The translations under genes and the position numbers were made by a program. From Marchantia polymorpha subsp. ruderalis (taxonomy: Eukaryota; Streptophyta; Marchantiopsida; Marchantiales; Marchantiaceae), in the NCBI GenBank assembly GCA_037833965.1, contig AP031358.1, positions 1,620,001 to 1,684,000 of the forward strand: a stretch of 64,000 nucleotides of DNA. The letters are read 5' to 3'. The notes below the pieces were generated by a model. That model did no database searches. It saw only the letters and a program-made list of their open reading frames with translations, and had not been told where the DNA came from. Positions 50,001 to 60,917 of this stretch are shown piece by piece. Every line of letters starts with the position of its first letter. The first letter of the stretch is position 1.

Positions 50001-51560
50001 GATATAAATTAGTATAAAGATATCCAATTATTATCTTACCTAATTTATAAATTTATAACACAAAAAATAAATTCAGGTAATTTACCACCATCAATAAAAT
50101 CACGTATCTATTAAGTAAAAATAATCTTTGTTAAATCATCATCTGATTTTGAATGAGAGTAAAAGAAAAAAATTTGATAACTTGGGATCTTTAGCAATGA
50201 AGATATATTTTTTTCAAGTATATCAAGCTTTATGTATACTTGTATCATGAATGTTGAATAAACATAGATCAAATGTGATTGTAGATCAAATGCATATATA
50301 TATATATATATATACCAGTTGAATATTTTTTTAATAAGATATGAGAATTTAAAACAAGCATCACATGCTATTGTATGTACTCAAGTGTAATAATCTTAGA
50401 TAAATAAAGTTATGCACAAATACAATTTTATTGTACGACTAAATATAATGAATGATGGATAAACATTGGTTACATTGGCGTGTAATAAGTTAGAACTGTG
50501 TTTGACACCACGTTTTATTTTGATCTTTCACATGTTTATTGTGTTCATGAATGTAATTGTAGTATCAAGTGCATGAAAAATGAATATATGTTGATATTAA
50601 AAACATATGATTTTTGATAAATATTCTCTTCAATATTATCATGATGTCTTCTTTCATTGCATTAGGTTGCAATTTATTTAATGAAGAGAAAATGGATTAG
50701 ATGTTTATTTATGAATGATTATTGAGCTCTACTCTAATTGTAAAATGGAATTTTTTGTATGACTTTGATGATTTTTGTAATCAATTATGTTATCACTACT
50801 TTGTAGAATTATTCTACTTGCTCAACCCTCCTCATTAATATTTGCATCACATTGTCTCACATAAATACACCATATACGTACTTTCATTTCAACATTGACG
50901 TTGTATTACTTAATATTGTGGAAGCTAGTGGTTGTTAATGGATGAGGATTATCTGAACCCTCATTATTGAACAACAAGGTTAGTATTGACCGTTTGTAAC
51001 CATGGGATATGATGGTCACTAAATGATGAGCGAGTCAATTGTATGAGTATGCTCGTGAGGGTATAACAAGGAGCATACTGTAATTTATAACTGAAGTAGA
51101 TGTCTAGAAGATTATATTGATAAATGTGATCTTAATCCGGCTTGTTAGTAAAATACACAAAGACAACTTAGTGATATTCCATGAACATAAAATGCTCATG
51201 GAATATACATATATCATTATTACATGACTATCTCTTTACTTTATCTAAAAAATTGTACACATCTGACTAGATATCTTCAGATTAGAACATTCACCAATGG
51301 TGTATACAATAATTTCTGTTTGCTTAGATTTGACTTTATAATGAGTATTATTATAAGGTATTACAATGAAAAATAAACTTATTGCATATGAAAATGAATT
51401 GATGTCATGTTGATTCTCAAACAAAATGTGTACATTTTCATTTAATTGATGTGATCTCTTCTCAGATATTTTTCATGTGTAAAATACAATTCTGTAACTG
51501 ATGTCTCGGAGCCTGTTACATAATTTTTGCCTCTGAGTGGAGAAAGCAGACCAAGGGAGA
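47094..51560. other. AT-rich gene-free block
   Basis: About 4.4 kb with no supportable gene. It includes a 13-T run near 47,160, a TA run at about 50,297-50,323 and long AT-rich tracts. The short open frames at 47,890-49,330 have no recognisable domain. Like the 13.7-18.5 kb block it is compositionally distinct from the genes, and probably consists of old repeats. Confidence 0.55.
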
Positions 51561-51980
51561 CTTCTCATTCTCCTCATGGCCTTCAACAGGCAATAAATTC
51601 CTGGTTCAAATAGGTATACGGAATGTTCTGCTATGATTCGTCTTTAACTCCAGCCCTGAAGCTCTGGAAGTACAGTTGCTGTCGGTGGCTTTGAGCACTG
51701 AGTTGGCGGGATTGTTGCAAGAAAGGAGTGTGTCCAATGTTGCTATTAAAATAGGCACATCGCGGCTACAGCGGGTGACGCACACTCGCTACGGATTTCA
51801 AGCGCTTCTCGTTTTACCGATTGATTTCTCATTCCCGAAGGCTGTTCCTTCTCGTTGTCCTCCATTATTCGGGCTGCGGTTTTGAAACCCGGGATTGGAG
51901 CAGGCCATTTTGATATTCGTAGGACCAGAGCTCTGCAGAGTTGTCAAATCAGAGCTTAGGGAGTACGAAAGGCAGGAGCC

Positions 51981-53388
51981 ATGAATGCCCCGGATCGATA
52001 TGAGCGTTTTGTGGTGCCCGAGGGCATGAAAAAGTGAGCGTTGTCGATCTTTTCTTGCAAATCGTGGTACACTAGGGTTCAGGGTTTTGGATCGAATTGT
52101 GCCCATCTGTGTGTTGTTTGTGAGTGGCCTTCCCACGCTAGAAGATGGAGTTATAAATTCTGACGAGGGTTAGGCTTTGTCACCAGTCTCAGCTCGGCTA
52201 AGATGGAAAACTTCGAGCTGAGGGGAACGTTTTTCCCTTGCCCAGGCAAATCTTGCAACTAATTCATCGCACTGGTGCTTATTGAAATTCAGAGTAGCTT
52301 ATGAGAGAGACATGAAGATCATGAACGCCGCAACTTTCACAATCCAGCGAGAGGATCACACCATCGGGAACGTTATTCGCATGTAAGTCATCGGTTTCAT
52401 TTCACACCTCGTTCACTCTCCTTTCCAGCGAATCCTTCTAGTCGACAACGCCGTCCGCACGGACCGAACGAGCATAAAGATTAAGTCTTGAAACAAGGTC
52501 GAGCATGCGTTTTCGCTCATTCTACGATGTTCGTATTTTTTCAGGCAACTGCACCGAGATCCGAGTGTTCTCTTTGCTGGATACAGACTCCCTCACCCCT
52601 TGCAGTACAAGTTGGTCATCAAGGTAATCTCCGGATAGCAGCTCTTGTCTTGCTCTAAGAACCTTTCGTTTCGTGATAAGCTCGTGAGGATATTATTCCG
52701 GGTTCACGTCAGCCTATAACAGTGATCACAACGCACATTGTTAATACGAGATGACACGCCTCTTATCAACCTGCTGTAAATCTTTGGTAGGATTTATGGA
52801 TGCTTTATCGACTGTACGACTCCTTATTTCCTGTATTTGGTTCGTTGAGAAAAATTCGACTATTGAATGATATCACCATTATGCCGTTGGGTTCAATGTA
52901 AGGGCGGGCAGTCGCATAGCGTTTTGTATCAGGACTACTGTTTATGGTTAGACATGCTGTGATTGACAGATACAAACGACAAGCCAATCTTCCCCCATGC
53001 AAGCATACAACTTAGCTGTGACAGATCTTGACAAGGAGCTTGATCATCTGAAACAAGTTTTCCAGGTGTGTTCTTATCTTTTTTCTCCATCTCGTTCTAG
53101 CTCTGAATGTGTACGGTATTTTTTTCAGCTAATTTCGAGCGTGTGTGAGCAGGAAAAGCGTTTCAGCTGTGAAAGTTCATTTCTTCTTGTCCTAAAATAG
53201 ACAATAGGGTCAAGTTCTGGTTCATTTAAGTAAGATCTGTTGATGGAGCGAAGGAAGGAAGTTGTTTTATATCTGAAAGACTCTGTAATGTGAAATTTCG
53301 ACTACTTCTTCGTTGTGGAGTTTGAGTTGATTCCGAAAATTGAAACGCGCAGGAGGAGATAGCTCAGAAGCAGTCGGAGTATTACTAG
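51981..53388 (+). CDS. NRPB11: RNA polymerase II subunit RPB11
   Basis: Small core subunit of nuclear RNA polymerase II that pairs with RPB3 to form the alpha-like assembly platform. Five exons: 51981-52033, 52293-52382, 52545-52623, 52970-53065 and 53353-53388; total 354 nt, 117 aa (Arabidopsis NRPB11 is 116). All introns are GT-AG. The N-terminus [15 protein letters not shown] is almost identical to the Arabidopsis protein. Next come INAA-type [54 protein letters not shown] and [14 protein letters not shown]. The last exon is only 12 codons ([11 protein letters not shown]). It was chosen because it supplies a frame-matched, charged tail of the expected length after a good acceptor. Expected to be constitutively expressed. 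Confidence 0.95.
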
Positions 53389-54870
53389 TGAGTGGAGCAT
53401 CGAAATTTCCAATCTCACAAGTGCGCATGAACACGGACCTTATCGGAGAAATGAGCATTATTCATAATTTTCACGTAGAATATCAACACATATGTACAGT
53501 TTTGTAGGCGTAATAAAGGACATGATGAAAGTATACGTACCTGAAGTCTTTTGCAATACTGTGAGTAACAATTGAAGTCTGCTGTTTTATTCATCTCTCA
53601 ATGTGATTAATGATCTGAAAATTTGATATACTAACATATAGTTCACTATCTGCCGTTTGGTACTCATTTGCCGAGATGATCGTGTTTACGTTTGTCAATA
53701 AGTCCAATATATGAGATACATCTACTATACAGGTGAGATCCGTAACGGAGGAAGGCTAAATGTGTGGCACTCGAGGTCTGTCAACCGAGGCATTTTAATA
53801 CCTCGATAGCCCGAATCGGTTGATGATTGTACATGTCAAGTAGTAGTCTCTGCTCCTTTTGCTCTAGTGATTTTCTTAAGGACACTGTCCGAAATGTGAA
53901 TTCCTTTTTCTTTGAGGAGATTCTGGAAATTTTCCAGAGTTCCTCTGCTCTCCAAAATTCTCCTCAAGTCGAGTTGTAATCTGTGCAACCGCTGACAATC
54001 ATGTTGGTCATCTCGTCTCTCGTTCCTGAAGTAACATAGAGTTTACGGAAATCAGGACTTAAATAGTGAGCACAGTAAGGCAGGACTGAACGTACAGGAG
54101 AAGTTGGTGGAATATTTGGTTTCACAAAGCCTTTGTAATGGAGATTCTGGGTGGTGGGCTACGAAAGGATCCATGGTCGAAGAGTACCCTGTAAGGATAA
54201 TGTCATGTGCACCTATTAGGGTTCTATCAGTAAGTGTATAACCATTCCGATAACGAAACCAGGAAGTCAAAGTGGCAGGCAAAGATAGGCAAAGATTGAA
54301 TAAGGGCTTACTCTGTCGCGTTCTGCAAAGTGGGGAGAGATTGCCCGACAGCAAGCACTTTTTTCTCGTTGTTTTGAGTCACGCTGAGAGTATACACCTG
54401 CTTGAGAGCCACCTGTGTCCCATACAGTACAAGTACGAGAAGACGTCAAGTTAGGTGCCACGACAAGATAACCTAGACCACAATTAAATGCAGCACAGGA
54501 TTACAAGGAAATGACATTTAGTATTCTAGACTTATCTGTTTGCAGGCATGTTGCCCGACAACGATGATTTTAAATCTCTTTCAGTAAGATATATCACATA
54601 CCAAACGTTGCAGGGATGACCAAAACACCAACCTTTTGCGCATGTTCACGAGGCGATATTCGTCCGGAAGTCTGGGCAGATGCGCTTCTTTTGACCACGG
54701 TTAGGCAGTCCGGTCCAACCTTCTCACCACTTGTGCAGGCTACATCGTGATTCTGTAGTCCACCTCCTCCATCTTCCGTACCTGCAACAATCATTCCCCT
54801 CTTCAGATCCCAGCAATGTCGAATGACTTATCTAACGGCAGTTCAGGATACGTTAAGCTAACAGAAATGA
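53389..54870. other. Intergenic stretch, no gene seen
   Basis: Contains the NRPB11 3' region and then DNA with only short, domainless open frames (the minus-strand frame at 54,052-54,354 is the longest). Nothing is supported as a gene. Confidence 0.45.
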
Positions 54871-54873
54871 TGC

Positions 54874-54941
54874 ACTCATCGAGGGTTTAAACTCTAAACC
54901 CTCGTTGAGTATTGGAGTGTCTAAGCTTCAGACACTCCAAT
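54874..54941. repeat. Twin adjacent hairpins
   Basis: Hairpin 1 is 54874-54910, with 15-bp arms (ACTCATCGAGGGTTT) pairing at 14 positions. It is followed immediately by hairpin 2 at 54911-54941, with perfect 12-bp arms (ATTGGAGTGTCT) around AAGCTTC. They lie about 330 bp upstream of the SAM-fold gene. Confidence 0.7.
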
Positions 54942-55270
54942 GCTCACCCCAACACATTCAGGAGTTCACTAGACTCTACTATCCGAGGATGCTGAAGAGG
55001 TAAACAACTCGTGGGGACCCCACCACTTCTATTAGTGTTTACCGTAACTAGCACATTTATAGACGCAAGGTGCCGCTCTCGAAAGGGAGACTTATGATTG
55101 GAGGACGGAGGGTTTATCGCTTACGCAGGATTCTGACAGGAGCATCACCCGCAGTTCTGGGCTTCGAGTCTCAAACTCCGGCACCGTCGCTGGAATCCAT
55201 TCCTCGGGTGTGGATGTGACAGTTGGTCGTTACCAAGAAACTCTGACCGAGGCGAGAGAAGGCCGCAGAA

Positions 55271-56377
55271 ATGCTGCACTCGCACGCAGCTCGCTGCTCG
55301 ACGCCGTGCGCACCGTCGGGGTGGAGACCGAATGAGACTCGAAGCGGGCCACAGTCGGTCGGTGGGTCCAATGTGCTGCATTTCTCGTGCAGGAGGCGAT
55401 GGCACGAGGCGAGCTCCTCCTCCTCTAGCAAGCTCCACATTGCTTCCGAAATCTGCAGCAGGAGAAGCAGCAGGAGGAGCGCAGGGGCGAATGCTTCCGC
55501 GGAGGTGGAGCGGAGCGGGCCGGAAGACGTTGAGGTTCGAAAGCCCGAGCCGCCGCCGTTCAAATGCTTGACCAGCTGGACGAGCCAGTACAACAACATC
55601 GTGATCTTGGAGGGCGCCGAGGACTCGCCGAGCCACTACGCCGGGTGCCGGATCCTGCTGCTCGACAGCTCCGGCAACGTGCACAGCGTGTACCGACGCG
55701 CCACGGCCTGGACCAAATCCTACTGGGACGAGTTCGCAGCGTTTCCGGCGGTGATTCCCGACGGCCCCGTGGCCATTCTGGGCCTGGGCGGCGGCACGGC
55801 GGCGCGCCTGCTGCTGGAGCTGTGGCCATCGCTGAAGCTCGAGGGCTACGAGATCGATCAGATTCTGGTCGACAATGCTCGCGAGCATTTGGGCCTGGCG
55901 GAGCTCGAATCGCCCACCGGCGATGGAGGAGTTCTGCGCGTTCACGTGGGTGACGCTTTGGCGGACACGGCGAGTGTCGATGGCGGATTTGCAGGAATTA
56001 TCGTCGACTTGTTCGCGGAGGGCGAAGTGCTTCCGCAGCTCCGAGATCCCGAGACGTGGCTCGCGTTGAAGAGCAGGTTGCGGCCCGGAGGTCGCATTAT
56101 GGTGAACTGCGGGGGTGCCTGCGTCGAGAAGAGCGACAGCAAGTCGGACGTCGAGAACGGCACATGGACGTGGGAGGATGGCGCGGCCAGCAAAGATGCT
56201 ACTCTCGCTGCCATGGCTCTTTCCTTTCCGGGTCAGTTGAACTGGCGGAAGATGGAGAATTCCGAGGCCGATAACGTTCTGGCTCTTACAGGTGATGTTC
56301 CGGACCTCGATGCGTGGGCAGCCGCTGTGGCAGAAGAATTGAGGGCAGGAATTCTGGCCTGGAAGCCCTACAAATGA
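55271..56377 (+). CDS. Spermidine-synthase-like SAM-fold protein, plastid-targeted
   Basis: A single-exon gene of 368 aa. Residues 1-75 are rich in Ser, Arg and Ala, like a chloroplast transit peptide. A spermidine-synthase/methyltransferase Rossmann fold follows: motif I ILGLGGGTAAR (169-179), acidic ligand loop GYEID (192-196), VHVGDALA (224-231) and a strand ending IIVDLF (243-248). In true spermidine synthases the corresponding Asp begins a conserved aminopropyl-transfer motif; here it is followed by FAEGEVLPQLRD, so polyamine synthesis is unlikely and a methyltransferase-like or non-catalytic role is preferred. Similar plant proteins are annotated only as SAM-dependent methyltransferase superfamily members. 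The gene converges with the PIBF1-like gene, the stop codons being about 350 bp apart. The first Met is used; no better start was seen. Confidence 0.85.
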   Translation: MLHSHAARCSTPCAPSGWRPNETRSGPQSVGGSNVLHFSCRRRWHEASSSSSSKLHIASEICSRRSSRRSAGANASAEVERSGPEDVEVRKPEPPPFKCLTSWTSQYNNIVILEGAEDSPSHYAGCRILLLDSSGNVHSVYRRATAWTKSYWDEFAAFPAVIPDGPVAILGLGGGTAARLLLELWPSLKLEGYEIDQILVDNAREHLGLAELESPTGDGGVLRVHVGDALADTASVDGGFAGIIVDLFAEGEVLPQLRDPETWLALKSRLRPGGRIMVNCGGACVEKSDSKSDVENGTWTWEDGAASKDATLAAMALSFPGQLNWRKMENSEADNVLALTGDVPDLDAWAAAVAEELRAGILAWKPYK

Positions 56378-56727
56378 CAAGTAATCAAACGGGGAGCAAT
56401 TTTTCGACGTTCCTTTAAGTCTTCAGCGTCGTGCGTCTGTTCCAGGTTAGAAGAATAGATTCCAAGTATTGCTAGCTCCTGGTACAATACCCCAGCAGCA
56501 TTCGGAGACATAGTTCTCTTGGCAGGGTATTTACGGGACTGTTCAGTAGCCAAATTCCGGCTTCGCGCTTTCTTCGAGCAGCAAGTGCAGTGTAATGAAG
56601 AAGAGCGAGGCGTTCTGGCAGACCTCCAGATATGGTGATCACTGTGGAGAAAAGTGTGGTAGTTATGGAGGATTGATGGCTCTTCCAAGTGCTGTAGATT
56701 CGAGGATCAGTCTTCCAGTCTTGTAAT

Positions 56728-59700
56728 TTAATATAAATATTTTTTTACGTCCTCAGAGAGAGAGAGAGAGGGATTAAGGAAGGATGCATTACTTGGGTTG
56801 CGGAGACCAAGAGCTTGACTTTCATACTTCTTCAACTTGCGACGTGCCATCTCAAGCTCATTTCTTAATAGAAAAGCAGATTTCTCTGACTCCATCTCAT
56901 ATATATGGAATTTCTCGGTCAAAATCTGGTTTGCACAGAAACCATGTCAGCGTCCTGCAAAATTCTCCTTCAAGGAACTGTGTATCGAGAAATCAAGGAT
57001 AAAATTGATCATGGAACGAGTAGAAATGTTTTCTAGTTGCAACTGATATAACCGAACAGATGGCATTAGAAGATCGGAGCACCTGAACTTTACCTTGACC
57101 TTTTCTGCTAGTGCTTCATTTTCGATAGATTTCTGGTTCATCGTGCATTTTATCTCCTGTTGAGCAACACGCAGTTGCTCGAGCTCGAAATCTCGGACTT
57201 TAATCAGACTTCTAGTTTCGATTTCCTTGGCCTCTGACACTCGAAGATGCTCATGGTATCTGGGAGAGAACCCGAGTAAGAAATGCAGTTTTTCAAAACG
57301 GAATTATCCAGGAATACTACGGAACCTTTCTCTCAAGAATATTATGACCTCGTTCACCGAACTGTCAAACGTTGATCAGTGTCTACCGTCGCCTAAAGCG
57401 AATAATTTTAGCCGCTCTTTTTACTTTATAACGAAGTTGGATTAAAATTGAATTCATTTACTGCATATATTCCCATAAAACCTCGCGTAATTAATGTTCC
57501 AAATGCAGACTGGACTCGAGAGAAGCGATCTATAGCGAAAAGACGATTACTTTGTAAGAAGCTCATCGTGGACGGATTTGCTCTCTCTGAGATTAACCTG
57601 AAGCCGTTCAGCTTCAGATAGTGCGGCGTCTCTCATCTCGCGGAAAGTCCTGTAGAGTTTGTGAGCCTTCGGTTACTTTGTGCAGTCACCTGACTCCTTG
57701 TTTAGACTCAAGTCGTTATGGGGTGCATTATAAAGATTTTCAAACGACTGAAATGGATGAACAGTGTGTAGAAAGATATCTCACTTCACTTTTTCGTCTG
57801 CAACTTCAGTTGCTTCTTTCCTTATGTGCTCGATATCCTGATTAGCTCTTTCTTGAAGCCTCGCTAACTCTACCTGCAGTAGAGTTCAAGGTGAGTTTCT
57901 TGACGATAGGATTGACAGCATCAGTCTGTAATAAATAGTGGACTATGCAAGTAAATCTGAAGATACTTGCTTGCAAACGCTGTTCGTGGGCAGCTTGAGT
58001 GTCTCTACTATCTGATAGGACACGATTATACAGCTCTTGTCTTGTATTTTTCAGTGACCGTAGCTTCTCTTGTTGATGTTCCAGCTCTTGCTCTAGTTTC
58101 TTCACTTGATCCAAGTGTGCCTTGACTTCTCGGCTCAGATAGATCTGCATAGAGTCAGACTCTAATGAGCTTGTATTTAGTAGTCGAGAAGAATTGCCCA
58201 ACACAAAGTATGGTTGAGTGCTTTCTTTGTTTTTGTGACGAGTTACTGTCCTCTTGACTGAAGATCTGACCGTCATATACAATATTTATGATGGAGACTA
58301 CCTGGTCGAGATTCTCAAAACAGATCCCGTCCATTCTCCCTTTTGGCATTTTGACATCGCTAGGTGAACTTATGTTCTGCTTACAAGTTTAGTGAGCAGA
58401 AAAATATTGTCTTGACGATTAAATTGATGGAGTGATGAATGAATTTTGACCTCGCTGTTTCAAGAATGACAGATTTCAATATGGTTACAGTCTCAAGAAT
58501 CTTACTCACTTTGTCCATGCTGAGAAGATCCAAACAATGGTCTTTATCTTTGATCACTTCAAGTAGTCTTTGCTTTTCATCAGTGACAACTTGCAAAGTA
58601 GCTGTCATCACTGCCTTACTATTTTCTGCATCGATAATGCTTCCTTCTGCTTTGTCCAGCTTCTCTTTGACCTGGAGAGGATTAGAAACCGACAATGAGA
58701 ATATTAGACATGTTGACATGAGATGTACAGAAGTCCATTTTGCGAAGTTAAGGTTGGGCTGTATGCTGAACCAAAGCCTGCAGATATGCTATTGTGACAT
58801 CGCTATGCAGACCTCATCGTACATAGACCCTTTGGCTGACAGTACTTCCACTTTCACCAGAGCTTCTCTTAATTCCGCTTCTAATCTCTCATTGCGAGCC
58901 GCCACAGCACTCATTTCCTTGTCAAGATCCCTTTTAGCAATTGCAGCAGCAGCCGATATTCTCTGTACTTCTCTTTGCATTCTCTCCACTTCCTCGTTTT
59001 GTCGGCCCAAGTATTCCCTATGTTGTACAGTGTAAAACAGGACCAACGATCGTGAAAGAAGAATGCATGGGGGATATAAGAATCTTAGAATACATTATAT
59101 TATATGAACTTACATCCATCAAGGCACGCTTTCCTCGATCGTCTAACATGCTTTATAATTACCTTGAGTTGTCTCGTTCCTTTCTTAAGGCCTCAATCTC
59201 CTCCCGGAATGCCTTCAACTTCTCATACGCTAAAATTTGAAGATGAGCCTTCAAACTCCGCTTATCCTCCGGAATAGCTAGTAGCTCTTCATATCTGTGT
59301 TGAATGTGGGAAGAAATGAGATGTTAGGTAAAGTGAACATGAGTTTCAAGCTCACGAAGACTTCGAGACTTATAAAAATCAATGTCTGCAAGGTGTGAGG
59401 GTTACACTTGTTACTGAAGTGCCTTCGATGACTCACAAGGGTTCTGATACGTTGAGATCGTGCAAGACCTCTTTCAGGCACTTCGATTGTTGCTCCATCG
59501 CTGGTATCTCAAGTTCTATCTGGGAAGGAACAGAACCGGCCAGAAGCCATGATCAACTGTTGAGTCTGTGTGTTGAGTAGATAGATAGGTTGGCCCAAGA
59601 GGTGAGGCATTGTTACCTCTTGCTGTCTCTTTTTGAGTCCAGCCATGTCAACTTGTGCTTGTTGTTCCAACCTTGTTAGCTCTGCTTCTAACCTGTCACG

Positions 59701-60745
59701 CGGGAGCTGAACCATTTAGTAGAGCATTCACTCGTCTAACCTTTTGCGCCAGGATACGAGTTCTGCGGTGATTTGGCGCTCGTGACTACCTTTGGATCGT
59801 GAGATGATCATTTTGATGATCCTCCTCCTTCTCCAGTCTGACCATCTCAATCTCCGCTTGAAGTGTAGCGACAAGAACTCGACTATCACCCAGTTGTCGT
59901 ACCAGTCTTTGCACCTCGTCATGAAGAACTTCTGCAAGATTCAACTTGATTCAAGCTACAGTCGTCTTGTAATTTTTCATGCATGTGGAGTGAGATTGCT
60001 TTCGACATTTTCCTGTAGAATGGAGGATCATGAAAAAAACAGAATGATCCAATGAAAAGAGAACTACGCAATGCGTCTTTTTGCCAACAACGCAGTTACC
60101 ATTATTTCCTACAGCATTTCAACTTTAGATCGATGGAGGATTTAAGTGCAATGCACAAAGTGCGTGCTGTCTGTGAGTCCTTCAAAATTCTGTGAAGTAC
60201 GCATAGAGAAATCTGCACCGAAGAACATGTGCAACGAGCTTTCCATCTGAGCACACAAGTTCTTACTTGAGGCGAAACTCTCTGACGTAGTACTCGTGTC
60301 TGTTTCAGAGCTGGACGAATCCATCGGCGTAGTCTTCGAATCTCCTGGTTCACTCGTTGTGGCCTGGGAATGTGAAGTCCGAATCAAAAAGTTTGGAAGT
60401 TTCAGGCGAAGCACTCTCTTAAGAAGAATTATGGATACTTAAGGAGAAGTTTGACTATATTTCAAAGAATGTGCAGAAGAGAGGAGGAGAAGAGACAGTT
60501 GAACTGTATGCACTCAACAACTTCTCGATCGACCCGTAAATAGAGTCTTGAGCCTTTGTGGATGAAGCACTTAGAGTCAAGCGTCCATTAATTCAACCCA
60601 ACGATGCGGAGCGGATGTTGAACTTACCACTCCAATCACCTACTTGAGTTTCTGTTTAAGGCAAGAGGATTACGCTGGAGAGGTTTATATCTTCTGCTGG
60701 CAATTCTTTATCTTGAGCTCGGTCTTCCCCGTCTTCTTCAGCCAT
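56728..60745 (-). CDS. PIBF1: PIBF1/CEP90-like centriolar coiled-coil protein
   Basis: Homologue of animal PIBF1 (CEP90), a centriolar-satellite and basal-body protein needed for cilium assembly. Fourteen exons (60674-60745, 60267-60363, 59790-59931, 59617-59692, 59437-59519, 59163-59294, 58813-59017, 58510-58671, 58302-58376, 57971-58144, 57785-57873, 57551-57649, 57094-57259, 56728-56925) sum to 1,770 nt, 589 aa, nearly all coiled coil. Matches to human PIBF1, recalled from memory, run in order: YEELLAIPEDK against YIKLKAFPED, ERLEAELREA against QRLALELADT, IYLSREVKAH against EYLNRQNMEL, TRQELYNRVLSDSRD against AREEMYEKYVASRD, TFREMRDAALSEAER against NLREARDNAVAEKER, ILTEKF against VLTKEF. 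Intron 10 uses a GC donor (CAA|GCAAGT). The human C-terminal part is missing. Exons 1 and 9 are the least certain. Confidence 0.82.
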
Positions 60746-60833
60746 AGAAGAATCCGCCAGTTCCTGGGGTCAGGACCCAAATCAATGAAAATACGGAGTC
60801 GTTTTGCTCAGACAGACAGACGACTTTTATGGA

Positions 60834-60917
60834 GACGGCAGTGCCACATGCACTGCCGTCCTTGCGTTCATGTCGGAAGTGATAGAGCAGTGCATATGGC
60901 ACTGCCATATGCACTGC
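60834..60917. repeat. Two hairpins sharing a GCAGTGC core
   Basis: Hairpin A (60834-60860) has perfect 11-bp arms, GACGGCAGTGC, around CACAT. Hairpin B (60887-60917) has perfect 13-bp arms, GCAGTGCATATGG, around CACTG. Both contain GCAGTGC on both strands. They lie about 90-170 bp upstream of the PIBF1-like start codon, in its likely promoter or 5' UTR. Confidence 0.75.

Noticed and set aside
55145-56380. Minus-strand open frame of 411 codons
   Set aside because: It mirrors the SAM-fold gene on the opposite strand. GC-rich codons of the real gene keep the reverse frame open, and no domain is present in it.
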